This document shows, one piece after another, positions 1 through 5,682 of a DNA stretch of 8,222 nucleotides. Under the pieces are notes generated by a model. It did no database searches, was not told the DNA's origin, and worked only from the letters and a program-made list of their open reading frames with translations. The number at the start of each line of letters is the position of its first letter. Positions within the stretch are counted from its first letter, which is position 1. The DNA lies in the NCBI GenBank assembly GCA_025964065.1, contig JAOPZO010000024.1:1-8222 (forward strand), in the 5' to 3' direction. The stretch comes from Solirubrobacterales bacterium (lineage in GTDB: Bacteria > Actinomycetota > Thermoleophilia > Solirubrobacterales > Solirubrobacteraceae). Both the position numbers and the translations under genes were made by a program.

Positions 1-1082
1 CGACCGGCCTCACCGCCGTCGCCAACGGCGTCCCGCTCGGCCCCCTCACCGAGGAGGGCACGGCCATCGCGGCGGTGACGGGCTCCTACGCCTACCCCGC
101 GGCGCCCCTGCCGCCCGTTCCCGTGCGCGAGCCGCGCGACGCGCGGCGCTGGTGGATCCCGCTGCTCGCCGCCCTGCTCGTCGTGGCCGCGGTCGTCGGC
201 GGGCTCCTGCTCTTCTCGGCAAAGGAGGTGACGGTGCCCTCCGTGCTCGGAGCCCCTCGCGCCGAGGCCGAGGTGACCCTGCGCAACCGCGGCTTCGACA
301 CGGAGACCGTGGAGAAGGCCTCCCGCGACGAGGCCGGCACGGTCATCGGGCAGAACCCCGCCGGGGACTCCCGGGTCGAGGAGGGGGCGCTCATCACGCT
401 CACGGTCTCGACGGGGCCGGGCGAGGCGACGGTCCCCGACGTCGTCGGCGACGGCCGCCGCGCCGCGCGCAAGGCGCTGACGGACCTCGGCTTCCGGGTC
501 GAGGAGACGGAGAAGCCGAGCAGGGAGGTGGGGGAGAACCGTGTCATCGCGATCTCGCCCCTCAGCGGCCAGCGCCTCGAGCGCGGGCAGGTCGTCACCC
601 TGACGATCTCGACGGGCCCTGCGTCCGCCACGGTCCCCGACGTGCTGCGGCAGTCCCGCGAGGCCGCCCGCGAGGCGCTCGGGAACGCGGGCTTCGAGGT
701 CGCCGTCCGCGAGGAGGAGCGCGATGACGTCGACCCGGGCACCGTCGTCAGGCAGGACCCCGGGGGCGGGCAGCGCCGCCCCCAGGGCTCGACGGTGACG
801 ATCACCGTCGCGAAGGAGCCGAGCACCGTGACGGTGCCCGACGTCACCGGCCGCTCCGACGCCGAGGCGACCGGGGCGCTCGCCGCCGCGGGCTTCGAGG
901 TCAGCCGCCGCATGCGCGACACCGAGGACCCCGACCAGGACGGGGAGGTCATCGCGCAGTCGCCCGGCGGCGACGCGAAGGCCATGAAGGGCTCGACCGT
1001 GACGATCACCGTGGCGAGCTTCGACGACTCCCAGATCCTCCCCGAGGACGACACGGGCGCGACCGGGACCACGGGCCCGTGA
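1..1082 (+). CDS. pknB: PASTA-domain Ser/Thr protein kinase (PknB/Stk1/PrkC type), C-terminal part, 5' end outside window
   Basis: The frame is open from base 3 to a TGA at 1080-1082 (359 residues visible), so the gene is cut by the left edge; the GTG at 75 is probably internal. Seen: a Pro-rich juxtamembrane linker, Arg/Trp residues at about 142-158, one membrane segment at about nt 156-215 (IPLLAALLVVAAVVGGLLLF), then four PASTA repeats starting near nt 228, 429, 633 and 831. Each opens with a VTVP or ATVP motif and ends near a TxTV/TxTI strand. A short acidic Thr/Gly tail follows. Family knowledge: such kinases have a cytoplasmic kinase domain and an exported PASTA sensor binding muropeptides or lipid II, and control growth and division. 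The linker before the membrane matches what follows a kinase domain, but the catalytic motifs are not in view, so kinase identity is inference. It overlaps ddl by 4 bases, implying one operon with translational coupling. Confidence 0.88.
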   Translation, partial: TGLTAVANGVPLGPLTEEGTAIAAVTGSYAYPAAPLPPVPVREPRDARRWWIPLLAALLVVAAVVGGLLLFSAKEVTVPSVLGAPRAEAEVTLRNRGFDTETVEKASRDEAGTVIGQNPAGDSRVEEGALITLTVSTGPGEATVPDVVGDGRRAARKALTDLGFRVEETEKPSREVGENRVIAISPLSGQRLERGQVVTLTISTGPASATVPDVLRQSREAAREALGNAGFEVAVREEERDDVDPGTVVRQDPGGGQRRPQGSTVTITVAKEPSTVTVPDVTGRSDAEATGALAAAGFEVSRRMRDTEDPDQDGEVIAQSPGGDAKAMKGSTVTITVASFDDSQILPEDDTGATGTTGP

Positions 1083-2050
1083 GGGTCGCGGTCCTCGCCG
1101 GGGGACGCTCCTCCGAGCACGACGTCTCGCTCGCCTCCGCGGCCGCCGTCCGCGACGGCCTCGCCGCGGCCGGCCACGAGGTCGTGGCGATCGACCTCGC
1201 GCGGGACGGCACGTGGTGGCACGACGGCGAGGAGCTCGCGCTCCGGCCCGCTCGCGGCCTGCTCGGCTGCGACGCGGTCTTCCCGGTCCTCCACGGGCCG
1301 TTCGGGGAGGACGGCACGGTGCAGGGGCTGCTCGAGCTCCTCGGGGTGCCGTACGTCGGCTCCGGGGTGCTCGCGAGCGCCGCCTGCATGGACAAGGTCG
1401 TCTTCAAGGACCTCATGGCGCGGGCCGGGATGGCCCAGGTGGACTACCGCCTCGCGCTCGTGGGCGAGCCCGTTCCCGACCTCTCGGCGCTCGGGCTGCC
1501 GCTGTGGGTGAAGCCCGCGCGCCTCGGCTCGTCCGTCGGGATCGTGAAGGTCGCCGAGCTCGACGAGCTCGACGCGGCCCTCGCCGAGGCGTGGGCGCAC
1601 GACCCGCGCGTGATCATCGAGGCGAGCGCGCCCGCGGGGGCGCTCGAGGTCGAGTGCTCCGTCCTCGGGCCCACGGACGCGCCGCGCGTGAGCGTCGCGG
1701 GCGAGATCTGCATCACGAGCGACTGGTACGACTACGCGGCGAAGTACACCCCGGGGGCGATGGAGCTGCAGGTCCCCGCGCGCATCCCGGCCGCGACCGC
1801 CGCGCGCGTCGAGGCACTCGCCAGGCACGCGTTCACGGCGGCGGGCTGCTCCGGCCTGGCCCGGGCGGACTTCTTCGTGGACGGCGAGACCGTGCTGCTG
1901 AACGAGCTCAACACGATGCCCGGCCAGACCGCCACGAGCGTCTACGGCGTCCTCTGGGGCCACTCGGGCCTCGAGTACCCCGCGCTCATGGACGAGCTCG
2001 TCCGCATCGCCGTGGACCGCGCCGCGGCCGAGGCGACCGCCCGCTTCTAG
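1079..2050 (+). CDS. ddl: D-alanine--D-alanine ligase
   Basis: A 323-residue cytoplasmic ATP-grasp enzyme that joins two D-alanines with ATP to make the peptidoglycan precursor dipeptide. Motifs seen in order: GGRSSEHDVSLAS near the N-terminus (E13 matches the substrate-binding Glu), HGPFGEDG at 72-79 (Ddl signature 1), ATP-grasp lysine K145 in LWVKPA, the GSSVGI loop at 150-155, the omega-loop AAKY with K222-Y223, and ARADFF followed by NELNTMPG at 275-282 (signature 2, Mg-binding Glu/Asn). The Lys-Tyr pair is typical of D-Ala-D-Ala ligases; VanA-type D-Ala-D-Lac enzymes differ there. Length is normal for the family. The GTG start at 1079 lies inside the upstream stop (GTGA overlap) and has only a weak GGGACC-like ribosome site, consistent with translational coupling to the PASTA kinase. 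The stop is TAG at 2048-2050. Confidence 0.97.
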   Translation: MRVAVLAGGRSSEHDVSLASAAAVRDGLAAAGHEVVAIDLARDGTWWHDGEELALRPARGLLGCDAVFPVLHGPFGEDGTVQGLLELLGVPYVGSGVLASAACMDKVVFKDLMARAGMAQVDYRLALVGEPVPDLSALGLPLWVKPARLGSSVGIVKVAELDELDAALAEAWAHDPRVIIEASAPAGALEVECSVLGPTDAPRVSVAGEICITSDWYDYAAKYTPGAMELQVPARIPAATAARVEALARHAFTAAGCSGLARADFFVDGETVLLNELNTMPGQTATSVYGVLWGHSGLEYPALMDELVRIAVDRAAAEATARF

Positions 2051-2076
2051 GCACCCCGTCGAGGCATTCGCGCTTC

Positions 2077-2088
2077 GGCGGCACCGCC
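2077..2088. terminator. Weak hairpin between convergent ddl and kinase genes
   Basis: In the 53-bp gap between the two convergent stop codons, GGCGG and CCGCC arms flank CA; a realistic fold is four G-C pairs with a four-base loop, followed by TT on the + strand. A looser CGAGG (2060-2064) / CCTCG (2092-2096) pairing surrounds it. Its position suits a shared bidirectional terminator, but the stem is short and there is no T-run. Confidence 0.25.
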
Positions 2089-2103
2089 TTCCCTCGGCAG
2101 GCG

Positions 2104-3612
2104 CTAGCCCCGGCGCTGCAGAAGCGATATCTCGGTGATCTCGACGCGCCGGCCCTCGGGCGGCGGCTGCTCGATCCACACGAGGAAGAAGCGGTGGCGC
2201 TCCCCGTCGAGCGCGAGCTCGTTCGTGCGCGCGGCGTCCGAGATCTCCGTGAGCGCGGTCCACTCCTCGAGCGTCGCGGGCGGCCGCGGGCCCGAGGCGC
2301 CGTAGACCTGGCCGCGCCACCCCGGGGTGCTCGTGTCGACGTCGATGCGGACGGCGGCCGGCGCGGGCGCGGCGTCCACGTAGATCCCGACGCCGCCCTT
2401 CTGCTCGAGCGCACCCGTCTCGTAGTTCTCGGTGGTCCAGGCGGAGTTCGGGTCCCGGTCGACGGCGAGCGGCGTCTCCTCGCGGTGCTCCTCCTCGTCG
2501 CCCTTGGGGTCGAAGTCGCGCGCGGCGCTCTGCTTCAGCGAGATCGCCTCGGACCCCTGCGGGGCCACGGCGCCGGGGCGCGGCTTCGGGGTGCCGGTGC
2601 CGCGCTCCGCCTGGCCGCCCAGCAGCACGACGAGCGCGACGGCGACGGCCGCGAGGGCGAGCGGCACCGCGAGCAGCAGGCCCGGGTGACGGACGCGCTG
2701 CGGGACGCGCCGGGCGCTGCTGGGCGGCAGCGTACGGAGGACGACGGTCGCCTCGCCCGTCGCCTGGCCCGTCCGGGCGACCTCGATGGCGAGGACGTCC
2801 TCGAGGTCGCGGCACATCGCGGCGTCGTCGGGGTAGCGGACCGCGAGGTCCTTCGCGGTGGCGCGGTCGACGATCGCGGCGAGCGCGCTCGAGACCTCCG
2901 GGCGGCGCACCTGCACGTCCGGCAGGGCCTCGCGGACGTGCTTCATCGCGACGGCGACCTGGTTCTCGCCCTTGAACGGGACGTCGCCCGTGAGCATCTC
3001 GAAGAGGACGATGCCGAGCGAGTAGAGGTCCGACTGGCCGGTGACGGGGTGGCCGAGCGCCTGCTCGGGTGAGACGTAGTCCGTGGTGCCGAGGACGCGG
3101 CCGTCCGCGGTGAGGCCCTCCTGGTCGAGGGTCCGGGCGATCCCGAAGTCCGTGACCTTCGCCGAGCCCTCCTCGTCGATCAGGACGTTCTGCGGCTTGA
3201 CGTCGCGGTGCACGATGCCCTGCGCGTGCGCGGCGCCGAGCGCGCGGGCGACCTCGATCGCGTACGCGACCGCCTCGGAGACCGGGAGCCGGCCGTGGCG
3301 GCGGATGCGGTCCTTCAGCGTCTCGCCCTCGACGTACTCGAGGACGATGAACGCGCCGCCGTTGCCGTCCTCGCCCGCGTCGATGACGCCGACGACGTGC
3401 GGGTGGTTCAGCTGCGCCACGGCGCGGGCCTCGCGGCGGAAGCGCTCGAGCTGGTCGGAGTCCGCGGCGATGTCGCGGTGCATGAGCTTGATGGCGACCT
3501 GGCGCTCCAGCACCGTGTCGAAGGCGCGGAAGACCATCGACATGCCTCCCGACCCGATCTGGGCGTCGAGTCGGTAGCGCCCGGAGAGCAGGGTGCCGAC
3601 GGGGGAGCTCAC
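2104..3612 (-). CDS. Membrane Ser/Thr protein kinase with discoidin/CBM-like extracellular domain
   Basis: A 502-residue transmembrane kinase. The Hanks-type domain (about 13-280) has every catalytic motif: P-loop GSGGMSMVF (20-28), VAIK lysine K42, helix-C E61, HRDVKPQN (D137, N142), DFG (D155-G157), GTTDYVSPE (175-183), and DLYSLGIVLFEMLTG. It should be active. One membrane helix follows (about 311-333), then a Pro-rich linker and an exported domain (about 355-502) with FDPKGD (367-372) and AVDRDPNSAW (383-392). Those motifs resemble the F5/8-type (discoidin/CBM-like) jelly-roll seen after pseudokinases in mycobacterial MviN (Rv3910); this assignment is by eye. There are no PASTA repeats. 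I chose the GTG at 3612 because translation then begins just before the GxLLxGRYRL kinase N-terminus and it sits 6 bases after a -10-like CACAAT. An ATG at 3711 would add 33 basic, low-complexity residues. The gene converges on ddl and lies downstream of the sigma gene. Confidence 0.93.
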   Translation of the reverse strand: MSSPVGTLLSGRYRLDAQIGSGGMSMVFRAFDTVLERQVAIKLMHRDIAADSDQLERFRREARAVAQLNHPHVVGVIDAGEDGNGGAFIVLEYVEGETLKDRIRRHGRLPVSEAVAYAIEVARALGAAHAQGIVHRDVKPQNVLIDEEGSAKVTDFGIARTLDQEGLTADGRVLGTTDYVSPEQALGHPVTGQSDLYSLGIVLFEMLTGDVPFKGENQVAVAMKHVREALPDVQVRRPEVSSALAAIVDRATAKDLAVRYPDDAAMCRDLEDVLAIEVARTGQATGEATVVLRTLPPSSARRVPQRVRHPGLLLAVPLALAAVAVALVVLLGGQAERGTGTPKPRPGAVAPQGSEAISLKQSAARDFDPKGDEEEHREETPLAVDRDPNSAWTTENYETGALEQKGGVGIYVDAAPAPAAVRIDVDTSTPGWRGQVYGASGPRPPATLEEWTALTEISDAARTNELALDGERHRFFLVWIEQPPPEGRRVEITEISLLQRRG

Positions 3613-3618
3613 GAACCC

Positions 3619-3647
3619 ATTGTGGAGCTTGGGGGCGTCGAGGTCAC
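3619..3647 (-). promoter_or_regulatory. Putative promoter of the discoidin-like kinase (leaderless)
   Basis: On the - strand GTGACC (3647-3642, 4/6 to TTGACA) and CACAAT (3624-3619, 4/6 to TATAAT) are separated by exactly 17 bases. Six bases (GGGTTC) then lead to the GTG start at 3612, so the expected transcription start falls on the start codon. No Shine-Dalgarno sequence is present. Confidence 0.5.
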
Positions 3648-3650
3648 GTC

Positions 3651-3682
3651 GGGACCGCCCTTCGGCGCGCGGGCGGGGTCCC
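3651..3682 (-). terminator. Large GC-rich stem-loop between sigma gene and kinase promoter
   Basis: Read on the - strand, GGGACC pairs with GGTCCC and, after a two-base bulge, GCCC pairs with GGGC, leaving a loop of about ten bases. It ends three bases before the putative kinase -35. It could help end sigma-factor transcription or be a regulatory structure; there is no U-tract. Confidence 0.3.
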
Positions 3683-3692
3683 CTGTCGCAGA

Positions 3693-3708
3693 GGGCGCGG
3701 CGGCGCCC
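3693..3708 (-). terminator. Hairpin downstream of the sigma factor stop
   Basis: GGGCGC - CGCC - GCGCCC: a perfect six-pair stem with a four-base loop, starting about 25 bases after the sigma-factor TAG. Position suits a terminator, but no T-run follows, so a strong intrinsic terminator is not shown. Confidence 0.35.
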
Positions 3709-3732
3709 CATGCGTTCGATCGCGTGCCGGGG

Positions 3733-4533
3733 CTAGGCGACGGCCTGGAAGAGCCCGGTCTCGGCGTCGAGCGCCAGGCGGAGCTGCTTCTTGAGGCCGC
3801 CGTGGATCTGGCAGACGCGGGATTCGCTGACGCCGAGGATGACCCCGATCTCCGCGAGCGTGAGGTGCTTGACGTACAGGAGGACCGCGACCTCGCGCTC
3901 ACGGCGCGGCAGGCGGGCGAAGGCGGCGCGGAACTTGCCCTTGGCCTCGGCGCACGCGGTCTGGTGCTCCGGGTCGAGCGTGACGTCGGCGGAGGCGAGC
4001 GCGTCGAGGCGCTCGATCGTCGTGTCGTCGTCGCCCGCGACGAGCGCGTTGAGCGAGGTGACGTCGGAGCGCTGGATCTCCGAGCGGTGCCGGCGGAGCT
4101 CGGCCACGTCGATCGCGAGGGCGTCCGCGAGCTCCTCGGCGTGCGGTCGGCGGCCGTGCAGGGCGGTGAAGGCCTCGTCGGCGCGCTCGATGTCCCGCTC
4201 CCAGCGGCGGACGGAGCGCGGGGCCCAGTCCTGGCGGCGGAGCTCGTCGAGGACGGCGCCGTGGATGCGGGTCCAGGCGTACTGCTCGAGCGTCGCGCCC
4301 TTGGACGGGTCGTAGCGGTCGATGGACTGGATGAGCGCCTCGAGGCCGCAGGAGATGAAGTCCTCCACCTCGCAGCGGGCGGGCATCTCGCGCAGCTTCT
4401 TGTAGACGACGTACTTGACCAGCGGTGCGAAGGTCAGCACGAGGCGGTCGCGGGCAGTCGCGCTGCCGTTGTTGTGCTCCTCCCAGAGCGAGAGGACTTC
4501 GGTGTGGGACAGGCGGCGGGTCGTCGGGATCAT
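3733..4533 (-). CDS. RNA polymerase sigma factor, FliA/WhiG family (sigma-28 type)
   Basis: A 266-residue sigma-70 family protein of group 3. Region 2 spans about 28-105: DRLVLTFAPLVKYV, VEDFISCGLEALIQSIDRYDP (2.2), then the core and -10 recognition part LEQYAWTRIHGAVLDELRRQDW APRSVR. The DELRRxDW-PRSVR run is a hallmark of FliA/WhiG sigmas. Region 3 is about 110-185. Region 4 (about 205-262) has LPRREREV and the helix-turn-helix LTLAEIGVILGVSESRVCQIH for the -35. The ATG at 4533 has an ideal AAGGAG seven bases upstream. In-frame upstream codons are open but low-complexity and pass over the spacer and the opposite-strand gene. Family knowledge: members drive flagellar, sporulation or developmental genes and are held by anti-sigmas (FlgM, or RsiG with c-di-GMP in Streptomyces and Rubrobacter). 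No flagellar or anti-sigma gene is visible here, so its regulon is unknown. Confidence 0.93.
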   Translation of the reverse strand: MIPTTRRLSHTEVLSLWEEHNNGSATARDRLVLTFAPLVKYVVYKKLREMPARCEVEDFISCGLEALIQSIDRYDPSKGATLEQYAWTRIHGAVLDELRRQDWAPRSVRRWERDIERADEAFTALHGRRPHAEELADALAIDVAELRRHRSEIQRSDVTSLNALVAGDDDTTIERLDALASADVTLDPEHQTACAEAKGKFRAAFARLPRREREVAVLLYVKHLTLAEIGVILGVSESRVCQIHGGLKKQLRLALDAETGLFQAVA

Positions 4534-4540
4534 GCGTGCG

Positions 4541-4546
4541 CTCCTT
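4541..4546 (-). promoter_or_regulatory. Shine-Dalgarno of the sigma factor gene
   Basis: AAGGAG on the - strand, seven bases before the ATG at 4533. It decides the start. Its strength contrasts with the apparently leaderless neighbours, so the sigma mRNA should carry a 5' leader. Confidence 0.8.
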
Positions 4547-4629
4547 GCGGGTGGATCGCCCCCTGGCGGGCTGGGCCGGTCATCGGCGCCCCGACGCCCT
4601 CGCCCCATCCCCATTTCGCTGGACCCGAG

Positions 4630-4704
4630 TCGACGTGTGTCGATCGCCCGCATCCCCAGTTCTGGGGCGGGCGTCCAGACGCATGGCCGTCGGGGATGAT
4701 CCCC
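4630..4704. repeat. Cluster of four short inverted repeats with three ATCCCCA copies
   Basis: Perfect arms: TCGAC-gtgt-GTCGA (4630-4643), CCCCAG-tt-CTGGGG (4654-4667), GCGTC-ca-GACGC (4671-4682) and GGGGAT-g-ATCCCC (4692-4704). The heptamer ATCCCCA begins at 4607, 4652 and 4699, overlapping the second and fourth palindromes. Operator sites are the natural reading, but arms of 5-6 bp arise easily in GC-rich DNA. Confidence 0.45.
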
Positions 4705-4708
4705 AGCT

Positions 4709-5173
4709 GTGCGCGCCCTCCCCCTGCTCTGCCTCGCCGCGGTCCTCACGGGCTGCTCCGGGTTCTCGATCGGCGTGCGCCAGGACAAGGAGGACGCGGA
4801 GCGCTTCGGGCGGGTCCTCGCCCGCGCCCCGCTCGACCGGCCGTTCCCCGTCCGCGATCTGCTCGACCGCGGCTTCACGCGCCTCTTCGTCTTCGAGGGC
4901 GGCGGCTCCACGCAGGAGGTGGAGGACCGCATCCGGATCCCCTTCCCGCAGAGCGGCGAGGAGATCGCCGACGACGCCGCGTACGTCGTGTTCGCCGACG
5001 CGGAGGAGGTCGTCGCGGCGTTCACGTACCGCGGGGCGCCGGGCGCGACGGGACGCTGCCTGGTGACGGCGCGCGTACCGCTGGGGCCGGACGACGAGGT
5101 CGTCGAGGTGCGCCCGGCGGCCGGCGGCCCGGCGGAGCTGAGCCCCGTTCCGACGGCGTCGCGCTGTCGTTAG
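4709..5173 (+). CDS. Small putative lipoprotein, unknown function
   Basis: A 154-residue protein that I do not recognise. The N-terminus is a compact signal peptide: M-R-A, hydrophobic LPLLCLAAVL, then the lipobox LTGC with the acylated Cys at residue 16. After lipidation about 139 residues would sit outside the membrane. The mature part starts SGFSIGVRQDKEDAERFG and has alternating charged/aromatic segments such as FTRLFVFEGG and AAYVVFADAEEVVAAF, suggesting a compact alpha/beta fold. There is no catalytic motif that I can name. The GTG at 4709 is chosen because it gives an ideal signal peptide; no Shine-Dalgarno is seen, so the mRNA may be leaderless. It is divergent from the sigma factor and followed after 9 bases by the SRPBCC gene. 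High third-position GC matches its neighbours, supporting a real, resident gene. Confidence 0.8.
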   Translation: MRALPLLCLAAVLTGCSGFSIGVRQDKEDAERFGRVLARAPLDRPFPVRDLLDRGFTRLFVFEGGGSTQEVEDRIRIPFPQSGEEIADDAAYVVFADAEEVVAAFTYRGAPGATGRCLVTARVPLGPDDEVVEVRPAAGGPAELSPVPTASRCR

Positions 5174-5176
5174 GCT
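5148..5176 (+). promoter_or_regulatory. Putative leaderless promoter of the SRPBCC gene
   Basis: TTCCGA (5148-5153, weak -35) and TAGGCT (5171-5176, TANNNT-type -10) are 17 bases apart, and six bases then lead to the ATG at 5183. The TAG stop codon of the lipoprotein forms the first half of the -10. No good Shine-Dalgarno lies before the ATG. Confidence 0.5.
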
Positions 5177-5182
5177 CGCGCC

Positions 5183-5632
5183 ATGGCGCAATTGGGTGGA
5201 ACGAGGAGCATCGAGGTCGAGGCCCCGATCGAGGCATGCTGGGCCCTCGCGGCGGACGTCGCGAGCGCACCGGAGTGGCAGGCCGGCATGAAGACGATGC
5301 GGGTCCTCGAGACCGACGCGGACGGCCGGCCGTCGCTGTGCGAGACGACCTCCGACGCGAAGGTCCGGGACGTCACGACGAAGCTCCGCTTCAGCTACGC
5401 GGAGCCGCAGCGCGTCTCGTGGACCCAGGAGAAGGGCGACCTCAAGTCCCTCGACGGGAAGTGGGAGCTCGAGGATCTCGGCGGCGGGCGCACCAAGGTG
5501 ACCTACACGCTCGACGGCGACCCGGGCCGGATGCTCGGGATGCTCATCCGGGGGCCCGTGGAGGGGAAGATCCGCGACCTCCTCGTGAACGGCCGGCCCG
5601 CCGAGTTCAAGGCGCGCGTCGAAGGGGCCTGA
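5183..5632 (+). CDS. SRPBCC-fold (START/polyketide cyclase-like) protein
   Basis: A 149-residue soluble protein with the layout of the SRPBCC superfamily (polyketide cyclase/dehydrase, COQ10/RatA-like). It opens with a beta strand (TRSIEVEAP), the conserved IEACWALAADVASAPEW helix-loop (Pro/Trp typical of 'ydf..ypeW'), then strands such as MKTMRVLET, KLRFSYAEPQRVSWTQEKGD and LDGKWELEDLGGGRTKVTYTLDGD. A C-terminal helix (about 118-140) should close the hydrophobic cavity. Family members bind lipids or hydrophobic ligands or act as small cyclases; nothing here fixes a ligand or reaction. Length is normal for the family. The start is the ATG at 5183, nine bases after the lipoprotein stop, with a -10-like TAGGCT six bases upstream in place of a ribosome site. 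It may be read both through from the lipoprotein gene and from its own promoter. Confidence 0.85.
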   Translation: MAQLGGTRSIEVEAPIEACWALAADVASAPEWQAGMKTMRVLETDADGRPSLCETTSDAKVRDVTTKLRFSYAEPQRVSWTQEKGDLKSLDGKWELEDLGGGRTKVTYTLDGDPGRMLGMLIRGPVEGKIRDLLVNGRPAEFKARVEGA

Positions 5633-5644
5633 GCGTCCAGGCCG

Positions 5645-5662
5645 GCGGCGTTCGCGCGCCGC
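5645..5662 (+). terminator. Hairpin downstream of the SRPBCC gene
   Basis: GCGGCG - TTCGCG - CGCCGC forms a perfect six-pair stem with a six-base loop, 12 bases after the TGA at 5630-5632. There is no T-run. It may attenuate read-through into the 82-residue gene. Confidence 0.35.
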
Positions 5663-5670
5663 ACGCCGGG

Positions 5671-5678
5671 TAGGAAGG
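5671..5678 (+). promoter_or_regulatory. Start signal of the 82-residue gene: Shine-Dalgarno or -10
   Basis: TAGGAAGG precedes the ATG at 5683. AGGAAGG is a fair Shine-Dalgarno with a 4-base gap. TAGGAA alone ends 6 bases before the ATG, the same geometry as the -10-like hexamers elsewhere in the window, although its last base is A and not T. Sequence alone cannot separate the two readings. Confidence 0.5.
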
Positions 5679-5682
5679 ACGT

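Larger units (their letters stand above)
4534..4708. promoter_or_regulatory. Divergent intergenic region between sigma factor and lipoprotein
   Basis: This 175-bp spacer must hold the promoters of both genes. I cannot assign a convincing pair of hexamers for either. On the - strand TCGACA (5/6 to TTGACA, 4643-4638) has only a poor -10 downstream. On the + strand GATGAT (4695-4700, 4/6 to TATAAT) lies eight bases before the lipoprotein GTG. The 4630-4704 half carries four inverted repeats; the 4547-4606 half shows nothing notable. Confidence 0.5.

Noticed and set aside
75..1082. Treating the PASTA protein as a complete gene starting at the GTG at 75
   Set aside because: The frame is open to the left edge, the upstream residues continue a typical kinase-to-membrane linker, and there is no ribosome site at 75.
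1079..2050. Ligase as a VanA-type glycopeptide resistance enzyme
   Set aside because: The omega-loop has Lys-Tyr as in ordinary D-Ala-D-Ala ligases, and no vanH, vanX, vanR or vanS is nearby.
92..2815. A very long (about 900-codon) open frame on the - strand, antisense to the PASTA kinase and ddl
   Set aside because: It is Arg/Pro/Ala-rich low-complexity sequence with no domain, and it overlaps confirmed genes. High GC with G/C third positions removes stop codons from the opposite frame, so this is a shadow.
3613..3711. Upstream ATG at 3711 as the start of the second kinase
   Set aside because: It would add 33 basic, low-complexity residues, overlap the hairpins and the putative promoter, and has no ribosome site. 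The GTG at 3612 fits the family N-terminus and the promoter spacing.
4580..4587. GCCGATGA on the - strand, close to the GCCGATAA -10 of FliA/WhiG promoters, as a sign of sigma autoregulation
   Set aside because: There is no TAAA-like -35 at the right distance, and the same GCCGATGA string also occurs inside the purM coding region, so chance is a sufficient explanation.
3208..5673. An 800-codon open frame on the + strand over the kinase, sigma and lipoprotein genes
   Set aside because: It has the same shadow signature and no recognisable motif, and crosses genes on both strands that have clear family matches.
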